Under the pieces are notes generated by a model. The model ran no database searches, was not told the origin of the DNA, and saw only the letters and a program-made list of their open reading frames with translations. This document shows, one piece after another, positions 1 to 5,374 of a stretch of 8,862 nt of DNA. Each line of letters begins with the position of its first letter. The first letter of the stretch is position 1. The position numbers and the translations under genes are program-made. The stretch covers positions 1 to 8,862 of the forward strand of contig JBJDZJ010000141.1 in the NCBI GenBank assembly GCA_051867915.1, written 5' to 3'. This DNA is from CAKSQF01 sp051867915. Its GTDB lineage: Bacteria; Bacillota; Clostridia; Oscillospirales; CAG-272.

Positions 1-359
1 TCGCCTGTCATGATTACATAGCCTGCAGTCAGTCCTGCGGGAGCGATGATATAGGATCTGGTCTTGTCCTCATACTCAATCAGTGCGATATATGCGGTTC
101 TGTTGGGGTCGTACTCGATTCCGATAACCGTTGCGGGCATATCCAGCTTGCGGCGCTTGAAGTCGATGATTCTGTACTTAACCTTATTTCCGCCGCCCTG
201 ATGGCGAACCGTGATTCTGCCGTAGCTGTTTCTGCCGGCGTGCTTTTTCTTTACGGCAAGCAGAGACTTTTCAGGCTCATACTTGGTAACCTCGTCAAAA
301 GACGGAACAGACATCTGTCTTCTGCCGGGTGTTGTAGGCTTGTATACCTTAACTGCCAT
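1..359 (-). CDS. rplB: 50S ribosomal protein L2, N-terminal part (runs off window)
   Basis: Large-subunit protein that binds 23S rRNA and is needed for subunit joining and peptidyl-transferase function. Only the first 119 codons are present; the gene continues past the left edge. The reading begins MAVKVYKPTTPGRRQMSV and includes RHQGGGNKVKYRIIDFKR and IEYDPNRTAYIALIEY, which are hallmark L2 N-terminal sequences in the RNA-binding OB-fold domain. The last readable residues are GLTAGYVIMTG. The start ATG (357-359) has a strong SD, GGGAGGAG, a few bases upstream in the 17-base gap after rplW. It is the fifth gene of the S10 operon and presumably cotranscribed from the promoter near 2626-2654. 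Nothing looks broken; the truncation is only the window edge. Confidence 0.97.
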   Translation of the reverse strand, partial: MAVKVYKPTTPGRRQMSVPSFDEVTKYEPEKSLLAVKKKHAGRNSYGRITVRHQGGGNKVKYRIIDFKRRKLDMPATVIGIEYDPNRTAYIALIEYEDKTRSYIIAPAGLTAGYVIMTG

Positions 360-376
360 TATCTGTCTCCTCCCTC

Positions 377-670
377 TTACATCATACCGTCGAAGAACTC
401 GATGGTCTTGGAGTCAGCAGTCAGGGTTACTACCGCTTTCTTCCACTCACCGGTGTATCCGGCGTACCGTCCGACGGTCTTGGGCTTTCTCTTCATGGTG
501 ATGGTATTTACACTCTTGACCGTTACCTTGAAAGCAGTCTCGACAGCATGCTTGATATCGGCCTTGGTAGCATCGGAAGCAACACGGAATGTATACTTCT
601 TATTCGCAATGCCGTCCATGCTTGCTTCGGTGATTACGGGAGCAAGAATGATATCGTATGCATTCTTCAT
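377..670 (-). CDS. rplW: 50S ribosomal protein L23
   Basis: Large-subunit protein at the exit of the nascent-chain tunnel; in bacteria it is the docking point for trigger factor and the signal recognition particle. The 97-residue length is normal. Family features visible are DIILAPVITEAS near the N-terminus (usually RPVITEKS), KKYTFRVASDATKADIK, and KRKPKTVGRYAGYTGEWKKAVVTL toward the C-terminus, including the basic rRNA-binding loop. The start ATG shares one base with the rplD stop (TAATG), and the SD GAGGAGG lies inside the last rplD codons, so translation is probably coupled to L4. The usual Arg and Lys in RPVITEKS are Ala here (APVITEAS), a small departure from the consensus. Confidence 0.97.
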   Translation of the reverse strand: MKNAYDIILAPVITEASMDGIANKKYTFRVASDATKADIKHAVETAFKVTVKSVNTITMKRKPKTVGRYAGYTGEWKKAVVTLTADSKTIEFFDGMM

Positions 671-1293
671 TACGCATAAACCTCCTCAATCTGCTTTGCG
701 GCGCTCTCAACCACAACAAGGCTGTCGCAGTTCAGAATGTCGTATACATTGACATTGGATGCCTGAGAGGACTTTACGCCTTCGATATTGGAAAGAGACT
801 TGATGACCTTCATATCCACTTCGGGAAGGACAACCAGGGTCTTCTTAGCCGCACCGATTGCGGAAAGCATAGCAACCATCGTCTTGGTCTTGAATTCTGC
901 GGTCTCGATCTTGTCAACCACGATCATCTCGCCGGCCGCAACCTTTGCGGAGAGAGCGGAGATCATAGCGATTCTCTTGACCTTCTTGTTCATGGAAATT
1001 CTGTAGGATCTGGGCTTGGGTCCCAGTGCGACTCCGCCGTGGGTCCACTGAGGAGCGCGGGTAGAACCCTGTCTTGCTCTGCCGGTACCCTTCTGCTTCC
1101 AGGGCTTCTTGCCGCCGCCGGAAACCTCGGTGCGGGTGAGAGTAGACTGTGTGCCCTGTCTCTGATTCATAAGGTAGGCTCTGACATAAGCGTGCAGAAC
1201 AGCCGTGTTGGGCTCTACTGCAAATACGCTGTCGGAAAGCTCTACGGCTCCGACTTCTTTGCCTGCCATATCAACAACCTTCAAATTCGGCAT
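670..1293 (-). CDS. rplD: 50S ribosomal protein L4
   Basis: Large-subunit protein whose long loop lines the peptide exit tunnel near the macrolide site; in E. coli it also represses its own S10 operon by binding the leader RNA. The 207 residues match the usual length. The tunnel loop is at about residues 59-88, with GGGKKPWKQKGTGRARQGS followed by RAPQWTHGG. The C-terminal Rossmann-like part includes KTLVVLPEVD and NVNVYDILNCDSLVVV. The SD GGAGGA begins immediately after the rplC stop (TAAGGAGGA), 13 bases before the ATG. Whether this L4 regulates its own operon, as in gamma-proteobacteria, cannot be told from the sequence; a long structured leader upstream of rpsJ makes some form of autoregulation plausible. 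Confidence 0.97.
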   Translation of the reverse strand: MPNLKVVDMAGKEVGAVELSDSVFAVEPNTAVLHAYVRAYLMNQRQGTQSTLTRTEVSGGGKKPWKQKGTGRARQGSTRAPQWTHGGVALGPKPRSYRISMNKKVKRIAMISALSAKVAAGEMIVVDKIETAEFKTKTMVAMLSAIGAAKKTLVVLPEVDMKVIKSLSNIEGVKSSQASNVNVYDILNCDSLVVVESAAKQIEEVYA

Positions 1294-1306
1294 CGTTTCT
1301 TCCTCC

Positions 1307-1942
1307 TTACTTAGACTTTACGGTATTGCGAACAAATACGATACCGCCGCGGGCTCCGGGGATTGCGCCCTTTACCGCAAGAATGTTCTTCTCAGCGTCA
1401 ATCTTGACAACCTCAAGATTCAGAACAGTGACCTGTTCGTTACCGTACTGACCTGCCATGTGCTTGTTCTTATAGATTCTCGAAGGAGTCGAGTTTGCAC
1501 CCATAGAACCGGGCTGACGGTGGATAGGACCGGTACCGTGCGTCATTCTCAGGGTCTTGCTGTTCCAGCGCTTAACGGCGCCGGTGTATCCGCGTCCCTT
1601 GGTCATTCCGGTAACGTCGACCTTTTCACCTGCTGCGAAAATGTCAGCGGTGACGGTATCGCCTACTTTATAGCCGGAAATGTCATCGAGGCGGAATTCC
1701 TTGAGATGTTTCTTCACTTCTACGCCGGTCTTCTTGGAAAGGCCTGCCTGAGGCTTGGTAACATTCTTTGCCTTTTCTGTTTCGAAACCGAGCTGAACAG
1801 CGTCATAGCCGTCGGTTTCGGTGGTCTTGATCTGCGTTACTGCGCAGGGACCTGCTTCGATTACGGTTACAGGGGTTACATTGCCCTTTTCGTCAAAGAT
1901 CTGGGTCATGCCGATCTTCTTACCGATAATACCTTTTTGCAT
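1307..1942 (-). CDS. rplC: 50S ribosomal protein L3
   Basis: Primary 23S rRNA-binding protein that reaches the peptidyl-transferase centre. I chose the ATG at 1940-1942 (211 residues, MQKGIIGKKIGMTQIF) because this is the conserved L3 N-terminus and it has an ideal SD, GGAGGA, 8 bases upstream. An in-frame ATG at 1993 would add 17 residues unlike any L3 and would run through the intergenic hairpin. Family motifs: GMTQIFDEKGNVTPVTVIEAG (residues 11-31), GMTKGRGYTGAVKRW (112-126), and the central-extension loop HRQPGSMGANSTPSR (141-155) that points to the active site. In that loop the E. coli counterpart reads GQNQ, including the glutamine methylated by PrmB; here both Gln are replaced (GANS), so that modification is probably absent. 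Confidence 0.96.
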   Translation of the reverse strand: MQKGIIGKKIGMTQIFDEKGNVTPVTVIEAGPCAVTQIKTTETDGYDAVQLGFETEKAKNVTKPQAGLSKKTGVEVKKHLKEFRLDDISGYKVGDTVTADIFAAGEKVDVTGMTKGRGYTGAVKRWNSKTLRMTHGTGPIHRQPGSMGANSTPSRIYKNKHMAGQYGNEQVTVLNLEVVKIDAEKNILAVKGAIPGARGGIVFVRNTVKSK

Positions 1943-1971
1943 TGATTTTTTCCTCCAAGTTTTCGTTATTG

Positions 1972-1994
1972 GTTGGCGTTTTAGGTCTGCCAAC
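1972..1994 (-). other. Intercistronic hairpin between rpsJ and rplC
   Basis: In the 95-base gap between rpsJ and rplC, the minus-strand RNA can pair GTTGGC (1994-1989) with GCCAAC (1977-1972) around an 11-base loop. No U-run follows, so it is not a convincing intrinsic terminator. It sits about 30 bases upstream of the rplC start. It could be an mRNA processing or stability element. The pairing is directly visible; any role is inferred. Confidence 0.45.
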
Positions 1995-2037
1995 TTGACA
2001 CAAAACTTTCGCCGATGCGATTCGTTTAATCCTTCGA

Positions 2038-2349
2038 TTAAAGCTTGATTTCGAACTCAACGCCGGCGGGAAGTTCGAGGGTCTGAAGGGCTTCAACAAC
2101 CTTCTGGGAAGGCTTGATGATGTCGATCAGTCTCTTGTGAGTTCTCATTTCGAACTGTTCTCTGCTGTCCTTGTACTTGTGTACGGCGCGGAGAATGGTT
2201 ACAACCTCACGCTCGGTAGGCAGCGGGATAGGTCCGGAAACAACGGCGCCGTTGCGCTTTGCCGCTTCCACGATCTTCTCGGCAGCCTGATCGATCAGGG
2301 TGTGATCGTAGCTCTTCAGTCTGATTCTCACCTTTTCACTAGTAGCCAT
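2038..2349 (-). CDS. rpsJ: 30S ribosomal protein S10 (NusE)
   Basis: Small-subunit head protein that also acts as NusE, the partner of NusB in transcription antitermination complexes and a link between NusG and the ribosome. The 103-residue length is standard. The sequence carries the nearly invariant blocks KVRIRLKSYDHTLIDQA, VSGPIPLPTE, and FEMRTHKRLIDI near residues 66-77. The ATG follows an AAAGGAGG SD with 8 bases of spacing, unambiguous for the start. It is the first gene of the S10 operon and lies about 270 nt downstream of a strong predicted promoter. The gap to rplC is 95 bases, much wider than the other gaps in the operon (-1 to 17 bases). Confidence 0.98.
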   Translation of the reverse strand: MATSEKVRIRLKSYDHTLIDQAAEKIVEAAKRNGAVVSGPIPLPTEREVVTILRAVHKYKDSREQFEMRTHKRLIDIIKPSQKVVEALQTLELPAGVEFEIKL

Positions 2350-2619
2350 TTGCTTTTCCTCCTTTAAATTGTATACCGGAGGCTCAGAACCTTTACACCG
2401 TTCCGTGCGTTTCCTGTTTCTTCATCAGAAAACCGAACTGCGGTGCAACTCTCTACCGCTCTGTTCGGATTCGGTTTCCAAAACAACATACGCCGTACAT
2501 CATATCGGCTCTGCCTCGCCCGATTGTCGGACATACTCCGGCAAAATTACCTGTCAGATCCGCAGTTTTGGGTTTTCGGACCTGTTTTTCAGCAACTTTT
2601 GCCATCTACGCATCAAGCA
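2350..2619 (-). promoter_or_regulatory. Long structured 5' leader of the S10 operon
   Basis: This is the untranslated RNA expected between the predicted start of transcription (about 2619) and the rpsJ ATG. It can form a series of stem-loops. CAGGTCCG (2584-2577) pairs with CGGATCTG (2562-2555), 8 bp with one G-U and a 14-base A/C-rich loop. GTCCGA (2532-2527) pairs with TCGGGC (2523-2518) around CAA. GCCG (2509-2506) pairs with CGGC (2495-2492). A compound hairpin lies at 2468-2433. AGGTT pairs with AGCCT just before the rpsJ SD. Ribosomal protein operons often have leaders bound by one of their own products, and in E. coli L4 does this for S10. I cannot assign this leader to a known RNA family. 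A 19-codon ORF near the 5' end lacks an SD and is not called. Confidence 0.6.
2429..2468 (-). terminator. Possible attenuator hairpin in the S10 leader
   Basis: In the leader RNA, CCGAAC (2468-2463) pairs with GTTCGG (2438-2433). Inside it, GCGGT (2459-2455) pairs with ACCGC (2444-2440) around a 10-base loop. A short U-run (2432-2429) follows at once, as in an intrinsic terminator, although four U's followed by C is weak. A competing pairing exists: GGAAACCGAA (2479-2470) can pair with TTCGGTTTTC (2437-2428), which would take up the U-run and break the outer terminator stem. That is the usual logic of terminator/antiterminator switches. Pairings are read directly; the switch is inferred. Confidence 0.4.
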
Positions 2620-2625
2620 GAAAAG

Positions 2626-2654
2626 ATTATATCACACCCCGAAAAAAAAATCAA
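2626..2654 (-). promoter_or_regulatory. S10 operon promoter (sigma-A type, extended -10)
   Basis: Minus strand: -35 TTGATT (2654-2649), a spacer of exactly 17 bases (2648-2632), and -10 TATAAT (2631-2626) preceded by TGA, giving the extended -10 TGATATAAT. Transcription would start near 2619. The spacer opens with seven T's, the end of a nine-T run that begins inside the -35. An inverted repeat, ACCCC/GGGGT (2660-2656 and 2640-2636), brackets the -35 and part of the spacer. This is the best promoter match in the 497-base gap and is placed correctly for the S10 operon. Confidence 0.82.
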
Positions 2655-2659
2655 GGGGG

Positions 2660-2695
2660 TTTTTCGTTTTTTTGGCGTTTTTCGGGTAATTTTTT
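2660..2695 (-). promoter_or_regulatory. Phased A-tracts upstream of the S10 promoter (UP-element-like)
   Basis: Directly upstream of the -35, the minus strand carries four A-tracts of 5, 7, 5 and 6 bases at 2660-2664, 2667-2673, 2678-2682 and 2690-2695. Their centres are about 8, 10 and 12 bases apart, roughly one helical turn. Such sequence bends DNA and is bound by the RNA polymerase alpha C-terminal domain at strong ribosomal promoters. The tracts are visible; the role is inferred. Confidence 0.5.
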
Positions 2696-2747
2696 CAATA
2701 TTTACAAATCGTTCATATTTTTTGTGAGATCATCCAAGCAGAAAGGT

Positions 2748-2781
2748 CGGCTTTCGTCAGTATTGCCCAAAGGCAAAGCCG
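2748..2781 (-). other. Second hairpin between the DUF2344 gene and the S10 promoter
   Basis: On the minus strand, CGGCT (2781-2777) can pair with AGCCG (2752-2748), and within it TTGCC (2776-2772) pairs with GGCAA (2767-2763) around TTTG, with ten unpaired bases on one side. It follows the larger palindrome at 2796-2832 and might be a back-up terminator, but the downstream sequence is only modestly U-rich. The role is uncertain. Confidence 0.3.
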
Positions 2782-2795
2782 TTTAATCAGAATTT

Positions 2796-2832
2796 CCGCC
2801 CGAAAATCGGAATGATTCCGATTTTCGGGCGG
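2796..2832 (-). terminator. Perfect 18-bp palindrome after the radical SAM operon; probable terminator
   Basis: Left arm CCGCCCGAAAATCGGAAT (2796-2813), a single centre base (2814), then its exact complement to 2832. It lies 14 bases after the stop of the last gene of the right-hand operon, the position expected for an operon terminator, and the stem is long and stable. The sequence after the stem on the minus strand starts AAATTCTG, with no proper U-run, so it is atypical as an intrinsic terminator and may mainly protect the mRNA 3' end. Confidence 0.55.
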
Positions 2833-2846
2833 GATTTTCGGCATTT

Positions 2847-3485
2847 TCATCGAAACGGGGTCAGATCGGCGTTCAGGATTGCCGTCCGCATGACGGAATA
2901 ATCCTCATACCGATTGCCGCCGGCGGCATTGATCGCCTTCATGACATAGTCGGGATTCAGGGTATTTCCCTGTGCGGCGGCGAGAATCATATGCAGAACC
3001 TTGCCGTCGAGGGTAATCTCCCGGATCATGGGGCGGATGTCGGTGTCCAGATCACCCTTTTTGCTGTGCTTGGAGACGATCATGGGACCGGAAAGAAGAG
3101 ACTCCAGAAAATCCTCGGTCATCTCCTCTTCCAGCGTAACATCATAGGATGAGTATGCCACATCGGTGAGCTTGGTATGGGGAATGTATACGCTGTCGAC
3201 GGTTATATCGGAGGTCAGAGCAGAAGACAGCCTTTCCTTGAACTCCCGTTCCTCCATGGGACGGGTGATGCGTATGTCCAGAATCTCATACCGGCTTTCA
3301 CTGCCCACCGATACGGTCAGAGCAAAGACCATTTTGGGTCGGGGATTGAAGCCTTCGGAATACCAGATGGGAATCCCCGCCCGAACGAACGCCGTTTTCA
3401 GGGTTCTGCAAAGATCCAGGTGGGAGATGTATTTGATTTTTCCCGTTTTGCGAAAACGGATTCTCACTGCGCCTTCGGACAGCAT
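2847..3485 (-). CDS. TIGR03936/DUF2344 family radical SAM-associated protein
   Basis: Function not established; this family travels with, or is fused to, TIGR03960 radical SAM proteins and is thought to work with them. At 212 residues it has the usual length of the stand-alone form. The family signature spans residues 8-67: VRIRFRKTGKIKYISHLDL, then AGIPIWYSEGFNPRPKM, then VGSESRYEI. No signal peptide or membrane helix is seen, so it is probably cytoplasmic. The ATG (3483-3485) has a strong SD, GGGAGGTGA, 6 bases upstream, inside the preceding gene. The two genes overlap by 22 bases in different frames, so they are probably translationally coupled and made in matched amounts. In many Clostridia this pair precedes rng and the rplU/rpmA genes; here it is followed by a terminator and the S10 operon. 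Family assignment is firm; function is unknown. Confidence 0.9.
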   Translation of the reverse strand: MLSEGAVRIRFRKTGKIKYISHLDLCRTLKTAFVRAGIPIWYSEGFNPRPKMVFALTVSVGSESRYEILDIRITRPMEEREFKERLSSALTSDITVDSVYIPHTKLTDVAYSSYDVTLEEEMTEDFLESLLSGPMIVSKHSKKGDLDTDIRPMIREITLDGKVLHMILAAAQGNTLNPDYVMKAINAAGGNRYEDYSVMRTAILNADLTPFR

Positions 3486-5344
3486 GAACGCTCACCTCCC
3501 AATGTATTGGCTCCGCAGCCGTTGCACTGCTCCCGACAGTTGGGCGTCGTCCTGCCCTCATAGGCCCGCTGTCTCTCCCGCAGGAGGAAGGATTTGGTCA
3601 CGCCGCAGTCGATGATGTCCCATGCCAGCACCTCATCGGGGTCGTACCTCCGATTGGCGTAGAAGGCGGGGTCGACACCGCAGTCGGCGAAAACCTGAAG
3701 CCATTTGTCGTAGTCGAAGAATTCGTCCCAGCCGTCGAACTTCATGCCCCGCTCGTGAGCCAGAAGCAGGGCTTTGCCCAGCCGTCTGTCGCCTCTGGCG
3801 AAGACGCCTTCGATCCGGCTGACCTTGGCGTCGTGCCAACGGTAGGTGACATGCTTATATTTTGCCACCCGATCAAAGAGAACCTGCTGCTTGCGCTTCA
3901 GTTCCTCCATATCGCACTGAGGCTCCCACTGGAAGGGGGTATCGGGCTTGGGAATGAAGCAGGCGACCGATATGGTGACCGTGGGAGGCTTTTGGCGTTT
4001 GGAATGGGGATTGGCGTAATAGGCATCCACCACCCGTTTGGCAAGATCGGCAATTCCCCGGATGTCCTCATCGGTTTCGGTGGGAAGTCCGTTCATAAAA
4101 TAGAGCTTGACGGTATTCTTCCCGTAGTCGAATGCCACATTGCAGGCGCGGAGCAGATCCTCTTCGGTCAGGCACTTGTTGATAACATCCCGAAGTCTCT
4201 GGGTTCCCGCCTCGGGGGCAAAGGTAATGCCGGAAGCACGAACCGAGGAAATCTTCTCCATCAGTTCGGGGGTGAAGCTGTTGACCCGCAGAGAGGGCAG
4301 AGACAGATTGACCTTGGCGTCATCGGTCCATTCCAGCAGGCGGGTGGTCAACTCATCAATACAGGTGTAGTCGGAGATGGACAGGGAGGACAGGGAGATC
4401 TCGTCATAACCGGTATTTTTGTACAGGGTTTCGGCCTGAGCGTTCAGGGTCTCCACCGATTTTTCCCGAACGGGGCGATAGGTCATACCCGCCTGACAGA
4501 AGCGGCATCCGCGGATACAGCCCCGGTAGACCTCCAGCATGATCCGATCCTGCACCGTCTCAATATAGGGCATGACCACCTTGTCGGGATAGTAGGACGC
4601 ATCCATATCTTTCATAATCCGCTTGCGGATCCGTTTGGGAATATCATCGCAGACGGGCGTATAGGACTCGATGCGGCCGTCCTCCTTGTAACGAACCTCA
4701 TACAGGGAGGGGACATAGAATCCGGGCAGTTTTGCCGCTTCGTGAAGGAAGGCGGATCGGGTATAGCTGCCGTTTTCCTTCATATTTATATATAGCCGAC
4801 AGATTTCGGGCAGGGCGTCCTCGCCCTCTCCGATGGAGAAAATGTCGAAGAAGTCGCAAAGAGGCTCGGCGTTATAGGTGCAGGGACCGCCGCCGATGAT
4901 GATGGGATCGGACTCGCTCCGATCCTTTGCCAGAAGGGGAATCCCGGCAAGATCGAGAACGGTCAGCACATTGGTATAGCAAAGCTCATACTGAAGGGTG
5001 AAGCCCAGAAAATCGAAGTCCTTCAAAGGGTCGCCCGATTCGTGCGCCCACAGAGGCAGGTTGTATTCCCTCAGCTTTTCCTCCATATCGACCCACGGGC
5101 AGTAGGTGCGTTCGCACCAGATGTCATCGAATCGGTTCAGCGACCCGTACAGAATCCGTATGCCCAGATTGGACATTCCGATCTCATAGGAATCGGGGAA
5201 GCAGAAGGCAAACCGAGCTTTGATTTTCGATTTATCCTTCAGAATCTCGCCGAACTCGCCGCCGATGTACCGTCCCGGCTTTTCCACACTCTTCAGAATC
5301 TTTTCTTTCAGAAGTCGTATTTGGTTTTCATCTGTTTGAATCAT
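3464..5344 (-). CDS. TIGR03960 family B12-binding-domain-type radical SAM protein
   Basis: Predicted iron-sulfur enzyme that cleaves S-adenosylmethionine to start radical chemistry; the substrate is unknown. Length is 626 residues, as expected. The N-terminal domain (about 40-190) resembles a cobalamin-binding fold and has the family sequence DSYEIGMSNLGIRILYGSLN (51-70) and GGGPCTYNAEP (151-161). No classical DxHxxG cobalamin-ligand motif was found, so B12 binding is doubtful. The radical SAM core holds CIRGCRFC, the CxxxCxxC motif for the 4Fe-4S cluster (Cys276, Cys280, Cys283), followed by strands such as EISLSSLSISDY and GITFAPEAG. The C-terminus has a second CxxxCxxC (Cys603, Cys607, Cys610) and a Cys621-Cys622 pair, possibly another metal site. 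ATG with SD AAAGGA 9 bases upstream; 30 bases after the preceding gene. It overlaps its DUF2344 partner by 22 bases. Confidence 0.92.
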   Translation of the reverse strand: MIQTDENQIRLLKEKILKSVEKPGRYIGGEFGEILKDKSKIKARFAFCFPDSYEIGMSNLGIRILYGSLNRFDDIWCERTYCPWVDMEEKLREYNLPLWAHESGDPLKDFDFLGFTLQYELCYTNVLTVLDLAGIPLLAKDRSESDPIIIGGGPCTYNAEPLCDFFDIFSIGEGEDALPEICRLYINMKENGSYTRSAFLHEAAKLPGFYVPSLYEVRYKEDGRIESYTPVCDDIPKRIRKRIMKDMDASYYPDKVVMPYIETVQDRIMLEVYRGCIRGCRFCQAGMTYRPVREKSVETLNAQAETLYKNTGYDEISLSSLSISDYTCIDELTTRLLEWTDDAKVNLSLPSLRVNSFTPELMEKISSVRASGITFAPEAGTQRLRDVINKCLTEEDLLRACNVAFDYGKNTVKLYFMNGLPTETDEDIRGIADLAKRVVDAYYANPHSKRQKPPTVTISVACFIPKPDTPFQWEPQCDMEELKRKQQVLFDRVAKYKHVTYRWHDAKVSRIEGVFARGDRRLGKALLLAHERGMKFDGWDEFFDYDKWLQVFADCGVDPAFYANRRYDPDEVLAWDIIDCGVTKSFLLRERQRAYEGRTTPNCREQCNGCGANTLGGERSCCPKAQ

Positions 5345-5374
5345 GTATTGAAATCCTTTCCTGTTGACGCAGTA

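Noticed and set aside
1943..1993. 17-residue N-terminal extension of L3 from the ATG at 1993
   Set aside because: The extension is unlike any L3, runs through the intergenic hairpin, and the ATG at 1942 has a perfect SD and the conserved N-terminus.
2552..2613. 19-codon minus-strand ORF (MRRWQKLLKNRSENPKLRI) at the start of the S10 leader, a possible leader peptide
   Set aside because: No SD, the start is only a few bases from the predicted transcription start, there is no run of regulatory codons, and its bases form the first leader stem instead.
2369..2786. Three overlapping plus-strand open frames of 72-106 codons in the gap upstream of rpsJ
   Set aside because: They run through the S10 promoter, A-tracts and leader on the opposite strand, have low-complexity ends and no supporting signals.
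3755..4795. 346-codon plus-strand open frame opposite the radical SAM gene
   Set aside because: Antisense to a gene with the cluster-binding motif and family signatures; no independent support.
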